From Microbacterium foliorum (GTDB lineage: Bacteria > Actinomycetota > Actinomycetes > Actinomycetales > Microbacteriaceae): DNA of 64,000 nucleotides. Made by a program: the position numbers and the translations under genes. Location of the stretch: NCBI RefSeq assembly GCF_006385575.1, contig NZ_CP041040.1, positions 186,001 through 250,000 on the forward strand, in the 5' to 3' direction. Positions 1 through 7,641 of this stretch are shown piece by piece (within the stretch, counting starts at the first letter, position 1; every line of letters starts with the position of its first letter). The notes under the pieces are model-generated. The model was not told the origin of the DNA. It did not search any database and saw nothing but the letters and a program-made list of their open reading frames with translations.

Positions 1-52
1 GCGTCTGCAGCAGCGAGAGCAGGGCGAGCATGCGCGAGGAACTGCCGGTCAT
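1..52 (-). CDS. Partial WYL/YafY-type HTH transcriptional regulator (N-terminus only)
   Basis: Only the first 17 codons are inside the window, read leftward from an ATG at 52. The peptide begins MTGSSSRMLALLSLLQT, the usual opening of the winged-helix domain of YafY-like regulators with a WYL domain. An ATG at 60 runs into a stop after three codons, so 52 is the start. The gene is divergent from the VOC protein at 154, a common arrangement for these regulators. The call rests on a short opening motif only. Confidence 0.6.
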   Translation of the reverse strand, partial: MTGSSSRMLALLSLLQT

Positions 53-153
53 ATCTTCATTCTGCGGTAAGTAGAGGACTGAAACTGTCCGCTTCTGCTG
101 TGAGTGTGAGTCTCAACGGCATCCCCGCCGTTCGAATCCAACGAGGAGACCCC

Positions 154-618
154 ATGACCATCGCAACCACCACCCACCTGAACTTCCGCGGCACCGCCCG
201 TCAGGCGCTCGAGTTCTATCAGGGCGTCTTCGGCGGAGACGTGACAGTCGCCACCTACAGCGACGTCGGGATGCCGGCGGGCGTGCCCGGCGCAGACAAG
301 GTCGTGTTCGGGCAGGTAGAGAACGCCGACGGCTTCCGGCTGATGGCGTATGACATCCCCGGCGCATCCGAGGACCCGGACGCGACGGCGGGCACGACCT
401 CGCGCGAGAACGGGACGACCATCACCGACCGCACGTTCTTCCAGTCGCTGCGCGCAGACTCGCTCGATGAGATCACCGGATACTGGAACGCTCTCGCAGA
501 CGGCGGCTCTGTCGTCGAGCCGCTCGTTTCGTCGGCCTGGTCGCCCGGATTCGGGATGCTGACCGACCGTTTCGGTGTGACCTGGGTGCTCGACGTGAAG
601 GCGGCGTACGCGGGCTGA
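154..618 (+). CDS. VOC superfamily protein, PhnB-like (glyoxalase fold)
   Basis: 154 residues starting at an ATG preceded by a GAGGAG ribosome site; an upstream in-frame ATG at 100 lacks one. The opening HLNFRGTARQALEFYQGVFGG is typical of the PhnB/3-demethylubiquinone methyltransferase-like branch of the vicinal oxygen chelate fold, and the end (FGVTWVLDV) matches the last strand. These cytoplasmic proteins bind small ligands or metals; most have no assigned substrate, and none is inferred here. It is divergent from the WYL regulator at the window edge, which may control it. Confidence 0.85.
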   Translation: MTIATTTHLNFRGTARQALEFYQGVFGGDVTVATYSDVGMPAGVPGADKVVFGQVENADGFRLMAYDIPGASEDPDATAGTTSRENGTTITDRTFFQSLRADSLDEITGYWNALADGGSVVEPLVSSAWSPGFGMLTDRFGVTWVLDVKAAYAG

Positions 619-625
619 ATCGGTT

Positions 626-717
626 GGCGTTCACAACTCAGCATGAACTGCGTCGAATCGGCCCGAAACCGCAGATTTCGATCCGGATCGTCAGGTTCTT
701 GCTGAGTTGTGAACGCC
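626..717. repeat. Interspersed inverted repeat, family 2, copy A
   Basis: A perfect 18-bp inverted repeat, GGCGTTCACAACTCAGCA at 626-643 and its complement at 700-717, enclosing 56 bases. It sits between the convergent VOC and kinase genes. A second copy with the same arms lies at 8747-8844. It may act as a bidirectional terminator or be a REP-like element. Confidence 0.75.
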
Positions 718-750
718 GGAGGGTGGTGCTACCCGTCGGGGAGCTGACGG

Positions 751-2295
751 CTAGCCCTCGCCGCCTTTGCCTTTGTCCTTCTCGCCTTTGTCGCCCTTGC
801 CGGAATTTCCGGGGTTCCCGTTGTTCCCTGGGTTCCCGCTGTTCCCGGGGTTCCCGCTGTTCCCGGGGTTCCCGCTGTTCCCGGGGTTCTCGCTGTTCCC
901 TGGGTTCCCGGGGTTCCCGTTGTTCGCGGAGTCCTCGGGGTCGGAGACGACCTCGACGGGGGCTGCCGGCGCTTCCGCGGGCACTTCCACGGGCGCTGGC
1001 TCGGCCGGCACTCGGACCACCGGTACAGCCGCTGTTCTCGAGAACTCGGCGGATGCGGGGGCGGTGAATGCCGTGAGCCCGGCGACGATCGCCCCCGTCG
1101 CGACCAGCCCGGCAGCGCCGGCGAGCACGCGGTTACGGGTGCGGGTGCGAGAGGCAGCGCCAGCACCGGAGCCAGCGCCGACACCGGTGACCGCCGTGGC
1201 GCTGGTGTCCGGGGTTGCCGGGAGCACGGCCGTCGCACCGGTCGGCGACGAGTCGACGGCATCCGATCGCCCTGCGTCGGATTCCGCCGCGGCGCCCGCG
1301 GTCGGGTCCGCGCCGGGATGCTCCGCGGGGGCCGCGCCCACGGTCGGATCCGCATCCGCATCCTTCGCGGGGGCCGCGCCCGCGGTCGGGTCCGCGCCGG
1401 CCGACGCGACGATGGCTGCCGCCGCCGCAGCGACCGCGGAACCGTTGGCGTCAGCGGCGTAGCCCCGGAGCAGACCGCGTGCGGCACGAGCGACCTCGGC
1501 CGCCGTCGGTCGCTCTTCGGGCTCGAGCCGCGTCATGCGGGTCAGCAGATCGCGCCACTCCTCGGGCACCGTCTCGGAGATCGCGGGCGGTTGCGCGAGT
1601 CGGGCGATCGCCGCTGCGCGTCCGGAGCCGAGCGCGGCGTACCCGGTCTCGCCGCTCAGGGCCTCCAGCACCACCAGGCCCAGCGCGAAGATGTCGACCG
1701 GAGTGCTGGGGTCGGCGTCGCGCAGCTGTTCCGGCGCCATATAAGTGAGTGTGCCGAGCACGATCCCCGGGGTCGTGAGCCGAGTGTCCTCGATCGAGCA
1801 GGCGATGCCGAAGTCGGCGAGCTTCGCGGTGACGGGGCGGCCCGAGCGCCCTCGAGCCAGCAGCACGTTCGACGGCTTGACGTCACGGTGCACGATTCCC
1901 GCGGCGTGCACTGCAGCGAGACCCTCGGCGAGGTCGCGGGTGATGCGCGCGACGTCTCGCGGCGGCAGGGGACCTTCGGCCATGCGCGTGGCGAGCGTCG
2001 GTCCGTCGACGAACTCCATGACGAGGTACTGGGGTCGTCCGGGGGCGAGCTGCGCGTCGTAGAGCGTCACGAGCGAGGGGTGACTCAGCGAGGCGAGGAG
2101 CGCCTTCTCGGTGTGCGCCCGCTCGATCGACGCGACCGGGCCCTCGCCGTGGATCATCTTGATCGCCACGATGCGCCCGAGGTGAGTGTCTTCGGCGCGA
2201 TACACGGTCGCCATGCCGCCCTGCCCGACACGGTCGTGCAGCACGTACCGTCCGTCGAGGAGCGCCGCCGTCGGGGACACCACTTCCAGGGTCAT
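751..2295 (-). CDS. PknB-type Ser/Thr protein kinase with collagen-like C-terminal tail
   Basis: 514 residues. The N-terminal kinase domain (about 16-275) shows the glycine loop GQGGMATV (24-31), the catalytic lysine in VAIKMI (K46), HRDVKPSN near 137, DFG in KLADFGIA and APEQL. An Ala/Asp/Pro-rich linker with repeats of the type ADPTAGAAPA follows, then one hydrophobic segment near 390-412, so the kinase faces the cytoplasm and the tail is outside. The extracellular part has no PASTA domain; it ends in alternating GNPGN/GNSGN units and a Lys/Glu/Gly end. This is the usual actinobacterial membrane kinase plan with an unusual sensor. Its signal and substrates are unknown. Confidence 0.92.
   Translation of the reverse strand: MTLEVVSPTAALLDGRYVLHDRVGQGGMATVYRAEDTHLGRIVAIKMIHGEGPVASIERAHTEKALLASLSHPSLVTLYDAQLAPGRPQYLVMEFVDGPTLATRMAEGPLPPRDVARITRDLAEGLAAVHAAGIVHRDVKPSNVLLARGRSGRPVTAKLADFGIACSIEDTRLTTPGIVLGTLTYMAPEQLRDADPSTPVDIFALGLVVLEALSGETGYAALGSGRAAAIARLAQPPAISETVPEEWRDLLTRMTRLEPEERPTAAEVARAARGLLRGYAADANGSAVAAAAAAIVASAGADPTAGAAPAKDADADPTVGAAPAEHPGADPTAGAAAESDAGRSDAVDSSPTGATAVLPATPDTSATAVTGVGAGSGAGAASRTRTRNRVLAGAAGLVATGAIVAGLTAFTAPASAEFSRTAAVPVVRVPAEPAPVEVPAEAPAAPVEVVSDPEDSANNGNPGNPGNSENPGNSGNPGNSGNPGNSGNPGNNGNPGNSGKGDKGEKDKGKGGEG
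811..924. repeat. In-gene tandem repeat encoding the Gly-Asn-Pro/Ser tail
   Basis: Back-to-back 9-bp units built on GGGTTCCCG and CTGTTCCCG, with an approximate 18-bp super-period. On the minus strand they encode the GNPGNSGNPGN tail of the kinase. Because the unit is a multiple of three, slippage would change tail length without breaking the frame. Confidence 0.85.
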
Positions 2296-2473
2296 CGCTT
2301 CGTCCTTGCACCAGCATCCGGGTCATGCATCAGAAGAACCTAACCGGCGTGAGCGGAGCTCGTCACAGGGCTTGACGTGGTGGCGAATTGGTGAGTGTGT
2401 CGCTGTGGCGGGTTCGAGGTTGCGCAGGTGCCGCGCATCACGATGCGGCCCCGCCGGTCGAGGGTCTGATTCG

Positions 2474-2529
2474 GTGCGGGGTCAAAAGTGCATCGGAAAC
2501 GGCCGGTTCGGATGCGTTATTGACCCCGC
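2474..2529. repeat. Interspersed palindromic repeat, family 1, copy A
   Basis: GTGCGGGGTCA at 2474-2484 faces TGACCCCG at 2521-2528, with inner arms GCATC/GATGC and a central GGAAACGGCCGGTTC. It occupies most of the 2296-2634 gap between divergent genes; no gene is seen in the rest of that gap. Four further loci carry the same element (5131, 6046, 7486, 61085). Confidence 0.8.
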
Positions 2530-2634
2530 TCCGCCGTGATCATGGCCCGCCCGACGACGGGGCGACGCGCTGTCAAGGGTCTGCTCCCTCTCAGGCCCCT
2601 CGCGTAGAAAGGTGGCAGATCGAAAGGACGTGGC

Positions 2635-2862
2635 ATGGCCGCAGGCGACATCGAGACCTTCCAGCGTGACGGGATCTGGTTCAACCGCATCGAGGGCGAA
2701 TCGCGCACCCTGGGTTCGAGCTTCGGCACTCAAGACGAAGCCGTTCGGGCCGGCCGCGGAGCAGCGGCCGCGCGTCAGGTCCGGCACACCGTGCGCGCCG
2801 ACGAGGGTCCGTCCGACACCGGAAACCTGCACGACTGGCATCCACGCGACCTCATGAACTGA
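2635..2862 (+). CDS. Small DUF2188-like protein
   Basis: 75 residues, ATG preceded by AAAGGA. The core (IWFNRIEGESRTLGSSFG followed by TQDEAVRAGRGAA) resembles small DUF2188 proteins, in which a short sheet precedes a TQxEAxxxGR helix. Function is unknown for the family. The stop shares one base with the next ATG (TGATG), so it appears translationally coupled to the BKACE-type gene at 2862. Confidence 0.65.
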   Translation: MAAGDIETFQRDGIWFNRIEGESRTLGSSFGTQDEAVRAGRGAAAARQVRHTVRADEGPSDTGNLHDWHPRDLMN

Positions 2863-3620
2863 TGCGCCCTGATTCTGTGGAGCGATCAGAGCGACGGATG
2901 CTGTTGCAGGCCTGCATCAACGGCGCCCATCCGGCGACAGAGCACCCGGCGTTGAGCGCCGACGCGACCCTCTCCGCAGCCGACGCGGCGCGCGCCGTTG
3001 CCGCGGGAGCGAACGCGATCCACGTGCACCCGAAGGATGCCGCGGGTCACGACAGCCTTGCTGCCGCTGACGTCGAACGATGGCTGCGGGCTCTGAGAGC
3101 CGCGTGCCCCGACGTGCCGATCGGCGTGACGACCGGAGCGTGGATCGAGCGCGACGTCGAGCGGCGGTTGGCCGCGATCGAGGAGTGGACGGAAGTCCCC
3201 GACTTCGCATCCGTCAACTGGCACGAGACAGGCGCCGACGACGTTGCCGAACTGCTGCTGAGCCGAGGAGTGGGAATCGAAGCGGGCATCTGGGACGCGA
3301 CAGGCCTCGAGACCTGGAGTCAGTCGCCTGTCCGCAGCCGATGCACACGCGTGCTCATCGAGCTGCCCGACGAGGCCGCCGAGGTCGTGCGGCGCCACGC
3401 CGAGGGGCTGATCGCGCACGTCCGGCTCGACGAGCCGAGCATCCCGATCCTGCTGCATGGGGAACTGCGATCGGCGTGGCCCGCGTTCACGCTCGCCGTC
3501 GAGCTCGAGCTCGATTCGCGCATCGGACTCGAAGACACACTGTCTCTGCCCGACGGGCGGACCGCCCCCGACAACGCGACGCTGGTGCGCACTGCGGGCG
3601 GGATCGCCTTCGCCGGCTGA
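2862..3620 (+). CDS. BKACE family protein (3-keto-5-aminohexanoate cleavage enzyme-like)
   Basis: 252 residues from the coupled ATG; a second possible start is ATG 2898 (MLLQACINGAHP), which begins exactly at the conserved core. INGAH, AIHVHPKD and the late DNATLVRTAGG motif are typical of the DUF849/BKACE TIM barrel, which uses a metal to condense a beta-keto acid with acetyl-CoA. At about 240 residues it is shorter than the usual 270-310, as in many actinobacterial members. The substrate cannot be read from sequence. Confidence 0.82.
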   Translation: MRPDSVERSERRMLLQACINGAHPATEHPALSADATLSAADAARAVAAGANAIHVHPKDAAGHDSLAAADVERWLRALRAACPDVPIGVTTGAWIERDVERRLAAIEEWTEVPDFASVNWHETGADDVAELLLSRGVGIEAGIWDATGLETWSQSPVRSRCTRVLIELPDEAAEVVRRHAEGLIAHVRLDEPSIPILLHGELRSAWPAFTLAVELELDSRIGLEDTLSLPDGRTAPDNATLVRTAGGIAFAG

Positions 3621-3693
3621 CCGGACCGGCATACTGACCGTCACTCGCCGAAACGAGAATCGCGCGGCGGGAGGGCCTTCCTTAGTGTGGAAG

Positions 3694-3708
3694 CTTCACG
3701 CTGTGAAG
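3694..3708 (+). promoter_or_regulatory. Small hairpin in the patB leader
   Basis: CTTCAC-GCT-GTGAAG, a 6-bp stem with a 3-base loop, immediately ahead of the AAGGAG that precedes the GTG at 3717. It could occlude or present that ribosome site. Confidence 0.35.
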
Positions 3709-3716
3709 GAGTACTC

Positions 3717-3779
3717 GTGTCTGAGACCACGACCACGACCGCCGGTCGCGCCGGTCGTTCGGCGACGGCGATCGCATGA
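3717..3779 (+). CDS. Possible 20-residue leader peptide upstream of patB-like gene
   Basis: GTG start with a strong AAGGAG five bases upstream. The peptide reads MSETTTTTAGRAGRSATAIA and ends in TGA. Its ATGA overlap leads into a second short frame, 3776-3826 (MSIRRSDAVVRCRFVG), which ends 12 bases before the aminotransferase start. Two coupled short frames ahead of a C-S lyase-like gene suggest translational control. This is inference; either could be a decayed gene start. Confidence 0.35.
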   Translation: MSETTTTTAGRAGRSATAIA

Positions 3780-3838
3780 GCATCCGTCGTTCCGATGCCG
3801 TCGTCCGATGTCGGTTCGTGGGCTGAGGGCCGCTCGCC

Positions 3839-5023
3839 ATGACCGATGACCGCGCGCGCACTGACCCGCATCCGTTCGACTCCCGCACGAGGTTCGACCT
3901 CGATCGGCCCGAGAGCCGCAAGTGGAGCCTGCACCCCGGGCGCATCGGCGCGTGGGTCGCCGAGATGGACTTCGGCGTCGCGCCCGTGATCGCCGATGCA
4001 ATGCACCGAGCGATCGACGAGGAGAACCTCGGATACCTGTCGCCACCGCTCGCCGCCCGGCTCGGTGAGGCCACCGCCGAGTGGATGCAGGGCGAGTACG
4101 GCTGGGCGATCGATCCCGAGCGCGTGCATCCGGTGTCCGATGTGATGGCCGCGCTGCGGGTGGCGGTCGAGGAATATGCGCCCCCCGGGTCGCCCGTCAT
4201 CGTGCCGACGCCCGCATATATGCCGTTTTTGACATATCTGCCCGCGATCGGACATCCGGTGATCGAGATCCCCGGTGTCGAGGTCGACGGGCGCTGGCAT
4301 CACGACCTGCAGCGCATCGATGAGGCGTTCGCCGCAGGTGCTCGCACGCTCGTGCTCTGCAACCCGCACAATCCGACCGGCACGGTGGTCGAGCGCGCTG
4401 AGCTGGAGGCGCTCGCGGAGATCGTGGGGCGCCACGGCGGCCGGGTGTTCGCGGATGAGATCCATGCGCCGCTGCGCTTCGACGGCCGACCGTTCATCCC
4501 CTATGCATCCGTGTCGGAGGCGACGGCCGCGCACACCATCACCGGCACGAGCGCGTCGAAGGCGTGGAACATCCCCGGACTGAAAACCGCTCAGCTGATC
4601 ACCTCGAATGACGCCGACCAGCAGCTGTACCGCCGGTTCGGGTTCTCGGTGCAGCACGGCGCCGCGACGCTCGGCGTGGTCGCGTCGACTGCGGCGTATC
4701 GCGAGGGCAAGCCGTGGCTCGACGGAGTGATCGACTACCTCTACGAGTCGCGACACCTTGTGGGATCCCTTGTCGCCGAACACCTTCCCGGCGCGATCTA
4801 TCGCCAACCGGACGCGACCTACATCGGCTGGATCGACACGAGCGAGCTGGGCATCGAGGGTGCGCCTGCAGCGTTCTTCCGCGACCGTGCCGGAGTCGTG
4901 CTGACGGAGGGCGCGCTGCTCGGACGAGGGTACGAGGATTTCGTGCGGGTCGTGTTCGCGACTCCGCGGCCGATCCTGCGCGAGGCGTTCGCCGCGATGG
5001 GGGATGCCGTTCGGGCACGCTGA
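3839..5023 (+). CDS. PatB/MalY-type PLP aminotransferase (C-S lyase-like), copy 1
   Basis: 394 residues of fold-type I PLP enzyme. It opens with the MalY/PatB hallmarks RKWSLHPGRIGAWVAEMDF and has TPAYMPFL, CNPHNPTGTV, FADEIHAP and the PLP-lysine motif TSASKAWNIPGLK. Family members cleave cystathionine or other cysteine conjugates to a thiol, pyruvate and ammonia; some act as aminotransferases. Full length for the family. A paralogue lies at 6129-7298 in the opposite direction, and the two genes converge on a toxin-antitoxin pair. Confidence 0.88.
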   Translation: MTDDRARTDPHPFDSRTRFDLDRPESRKWSLHPGRIGAWVAEMDFGVAPVIADAMHRAIDEENLGYLSPPLAARLGEATAEWMQGEYGWAIDPERVHPVSDVMAALRVAVEEYAPPGSPVIVPTPAYMPFLTYLPAIGHPVIEIPGVEVDGRWHHDLQRIDEAFAAGARTLVLCNPHNPTGTVVERAELEALAEIVGRHGGRVFADEIHAPLRFDGRPFIPYASVSEATAAHTITGTSASKAWNIPGLKTAQLITSNDADQQLYRRFGFSVQHGAATLGVVASTAAYREGKPWLDGVIDYLYESRHLVGSLVAEHLPGAIYRQPDATYIGWIDTSELGIEGAPAAFFRDRAGVVLTEGALLGRGYEDFVRVVFATPRPILREAFAAMGDAVRAR

Positions 5024-5130
5024 CGCGAGCATCCGCTCGGTGGCGCAGTGCCGATCGCGCCGGTTCCCGGGATCGATCGCGTTCAGCGGATCGATCGCGC
5101 CCCGAGCGTCGTTGCGCCTCGCGGGCGCCG

Positions 5131-5241
5131 GATGCGGGGTCGAAAACGCATCTCCCGCCGGATGCGGGGTCAAAAACGCATCCCTAGTGGGCCTTTGCGG
5201 TGCGAAACTGACCCCGCACCGCCGGGGGGTCGAGAACGCAC
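5131..5241. repeat. Interspersed palindromic repeat, family 1, copy B (compound)
   Basis: Two direct half-units GATGCGGGGTCRAAAACGCA (5131 and 5161), one inverted half (GCGAAACTGACCCCGCACC, ending 5220) and a further direct half (GGGGTCGAGAACGCACC, 5226-5241). The clustering suggests repeated insertion or local duplication of the half-unit. Confidence 0.75.
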
Positions 5242-5271
5242 CGCGCCACACAACCTGTCTGGGCAGTACAG

Positions 5272-5652
5272 CTAGACCCGCGGCCCGGCGTCGAGTCCGA
5301 ATCGCTCCGCTGCTGCCGCGAACTCCAGGTCGAAGGTGAGGATGCTCTCGATCGCATCGCCGATCTCGAGCGCGGTGGCCAGGTGCAGCGCATCCAAAGT
5401 GCGTAATCCGCTGTGCAGCTCGACGGCCCGCGCGAGCGTGTCATCGCTGAGTGAGACGAAAGCCACGCGATCGAGCAACTCCTGCGCGGCATCCGTGCTG
5501 ATCGCGCGCCGGTCCGCGACGGCATGCAGTTCGACCGCCAGCAGTCGGGAGGAGACGAAGGCCGTGCCGTCGGCGAATGCCCGGCGCATCGCTGCACTGC
5601 CGTCCTCGTCGATGAGTGCCTTGGCCGCTGCAGAGGTGTCGAGGTAGATCAC
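5272..5652 (-). CDS. vapC: PIN-domain ribonuclease toxin (VapC-like)
   Basis: 126 residues. PIN-fold acidic residues are visible in MIYLDTSAAAK (D5), LRTLDALHLATAL and ILTFDLEFAAAA. VapC toxins are Mg-dependent RNases that cut tRNA or rRNA unless bound by the antitoxin. Its start overlaps the antitoxin stop by four bases, the normal antitoxin-first order. Length is typical. Confidence 0.88.
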   Translation of the reverse strand: MIYLDTSAAAKALIDEDGSAAMRRAFADGTAFVSSRLLAVELHAVADRRAISTDAAQELLDRVAFVSLSDDTLARAVELHSGLRTLDALHLATALEIGDAIESILTFDLEFAAAAERFGLDAGPRV

Positions 5653-5912
5653 AGCCGGTCGGACCGAAGGTCGTCGAGGATGTCTCGGGTCGAGCGTTCA
5701 CTCGTGGCGGCGGGTGTGGGGAGCGCCCCGGACTTCGATGGCATCGTCACGCGGCCCGACGACACGAGTCGCTCCCAGGCGGTCTGTGCAGGGGGAGCCA
5801 GCTCAGCGATCGGGCGCCCGCGGTCGGTGATGATCAGCCGCTCCCCGGCAGCCACTCGCGCCAGCACCTTCGCGGTCTGCTGATTGAGTTCCGTCTTCGT
5901 CACCCTGGCCAT
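5649..5912 (-). CDS. Phd/YefM-type antitoxin
   Basis: 87 residues. VTKTELNQQTAKVLARVAAG followed by ERLIITDRGRPIAELAP is the Phd/YefM DNA-binding core; the C-terminal STRDILDDLRSDRL is the toxin-binding tail seen on antitoxins partnered with PIN toxins. It is the first gene of the pair and is likely autoregulatory through the inverted repeat just upstream (5931-5952). Confidence 0.9.
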   Translation of the reverse strand: MARVTKTELNQQTAKVLARVAAGERLIITDRGRPIAELAPPAQTAWERLVSSGRVTMPSKSGALPTPAATSERSTRDILDDLRSDRL

Positions 5913-5930
5913 ACCCCCGATTCTACGCTC

Positions 5931-5952
5931 GATCTAGTAGAAGTAGTAGATC
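5931..5952. promoter_or_regulatory. Candidate operator of the toxin-antitoxin operon
   Basis: GATCTA-N10-TAGATC, a perfect dyad 18 bases upstream of the antitoxin ATG, with an internal GTAGAAGTAGTAG stretch. Position and symmetry fit an autorepression site. Confidence 0.45.
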
Positions 5953-6045
5953 GCGTCTCTTGCTCGCTCTCCCTCATCCTGCGCGGGGGTTCGGACATTC
6001 CGCCCTGGTCATATGCGGGTCAATGACCAACGTGCAGGCCTCATC

Positions 6046-6103
6046 ATGCGGGGTCGATTTCGCATCCGAAACGGCCGGTTCCGATGCGAAATTGACCCCG
6101 CAT
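6046..6103. repeat. Interspersed palindromic repeat, family 1, copy C (best-formed)
   Basis: 58 bp. Outer arms ATGCGGGGTC/GACCCCGCAT, inner arms CGCATC/GATGCG, centre CGAAACGGCCGGTTCC. It is nearly symmetric throughout and is the clearest copy in the window. It lies between the divergent antitoxin promoter and the end of the second PatB-like gene. Confidence 0.85.
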
Positions 6104-6128
6104 CGGCTAGGAGCGAGACGAGACGCGG

Positions 6129-7298
6129 TCAGGCGGTGCGGTCGCGCAGCGCGGCGGTGATGCGGTCGACCGCCTCGGCCATGACCGGGCGGGGCAGGGC
6201 GAAGACGAAGCGCGTGTATCCGATCGCGGCCTCGCCACAGGCGGCACCATCCGTCATCGCGACCCCGGCGTGCTCGCGGAACCACTCCCCGAGATCCCCG
6301 GTCAACCCCGTCTCGCGGAAGTCGAGCAGCGCGATGTAACTGCCCTCGGGCACGATCATCCGCACGCCGGGCAGCTTCTCGTCGACGAGCTGCGCCAGCA
6401 TCCGTCGGTTGCCGTCGAGGTACTCGACCACCCCATCGAGCCACTCGCGCCCGCCGGTGTAGGCCGCGATGTTCGCGACGACGCCGAGCGTCGAGGTGCC
6501 GTGTCCTGCCCAGAATCCGAGGCTCTCCCAGAGCGCGGCGTCGGCGTCGTTCGAGAGGATGACCTGCGCGCACTTCAGGCCGGCGAGGTTCCACGCCTTC
6601 GACGCAGACGTCGCGGTGAGCGTGTGGGTTGCTGCGGCATCCGATATTGAGGCGTAGGGGATGTGCTGAGCCGGCGCGTAGACGATGGGCGCGTGGATCT
6701 CGTCGGAGAACACCCGCCCGCCCGCATCCGTCACGACCGAGGCGATCGCGAGCAGCTCGTCACGGGTCGCGACGGTGCCTAGGGGGTTGTGCGGGTTGCA
6801 GAGCACCAGCATCTCGCCGCCGTCGCGGAACGCCTGGGCGACGGCATTCAGGTCCATGACCCAGCGTCCGTCGACCTCGACGCTGGGCACCTCGATCACC
6901 CGGCGGCCGCGCATCGGCGGCACCAGGAGGAACGGCATGTATGCGGGCGTCGGCACGATGATCGCCGAGCCGGGAGTCGTGAAGTGGTCGATCGCCAGTT
7001 CGAATGCGGCGATCACATCGGGCACATGGTGCACCCGCTCGGGCGAGATCTCCCACCCGTACGAGTCGGAATACCAGCGGGCCGTCGCCTGCGAGAGATC
7101 CTTCGCGAGCTTCTCGGGCAGGTATCCGGTGACGCCCAGGTCCAACGCATCCTTCACGGCGGTGCTGACGGCAGGGGCGAGTCCGAAGTCCATCTCGGCC
7201 ACGAACGCGCCGATCATGTCGGGGAAGGTCGTCCATTTGAGGCTGCCCGCCGCGCGCAGGTCGTCTTGAGTGATCTGGTCGAACGTGCCCGTGGTCAT
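6129..7298 (-). CDS. PatB/MalY-type PLP aminotransferase (C-S lyase-like), copy 2
   Basis: 389 residues, the same architecture as the gene at 3839: LKWTTFPDMIGAFVAEMDFG, TPAYMPFLL, CNPHNPLGTV, FSDEIHAPI and the PLP-lysine motif TSASKAWNLAGLK. The two proteins align end to end by eye but differ at many positions, so this is an old paralogue pair. Likely a pyridoxal-phosphate beta-lyase; the substrate is not determined. Confidence 0.88.
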   Translation of the reverse strand: MTTGTFDQITQDDLRAAGSLKWTTFPDMIGAFVAEMDFGLAPAVSTAVKDALDLGVTGYLPEKLAKDLSQATARWYSDSYGWEISPERVHHVPDVIAAFELAIDHFTTPGSAIIVPTPAYMPFLLVPPMRGRRVIEVPSVEVDGRWVMDLNAVAQAFRDGGEMLVLCNPHNPLGTVATRDELLAIASVVTDAGGRVFSDEIHAPIVYAPAQHIPYASISDAAATHTLTATSASKAWNLAGLKCAQVILSNDADAALWESLGFWAGHGTSTLGVVANIAAYTGGREWLDGVVEYLDGNRRMLAQLVDEKLPGVRMIVPEGSYIALLDFRETGLTGDLGEWFREHAGVAMTDGAACGEAAIGYTRFVFALPRPVMAEAVDRITAALRDRTA

Positions 7299-7485
7299 AC
7301 TTCAATCCTTCCATCCATGGGGAGCCCTCGGTCCGGATGCGGAAGGTCTGAGCTGTGCACTCGTCGACACCTGCATGTCCGGATCACACATGATGCCGAG
7401 AACGACGGGTTCGGCCTGTATCCGTGATGTGAGCCTGCATCTGTGAGGGCCGCCCGAGCGCGGCCCCGCACCGAGGGCGTGCCGC

Positions 7486-7543
7486 GTGCGGGGTCACTTC
7501 CGCACCGGAAACCGAGGCCAGCGATGCGTTTTTGACCCCGCAC
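7486..7543. repeat. Interspersed palindromic repeat, family 1, copy D
   Basis: GTGCGGGGTCA at 7486-7496 faces TGACCCCGCAC at 7533-7543. The centre is less conserved than in copy C. The 7299-7641 gap between divergent genes contains this element and no gene I can support. Confidence 0.75.
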
Positions 7544-7641
7544 CGAGAGCGCTCGCCCGAGCCACACCATTGAGCCACCCCCGCACCCGTGCCAGGATTG
7601 CCCCGACTCGGCTCACCGGGGGCGGGGACGAAGGGATTCTC

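Noticed and set aside
100..150. tRNA-like T-arm sequence GTTCGAATCC upstream of the VOC gene
   Set aside because: No matching acceptor, D-arm or anticodon stem can be formed around it.
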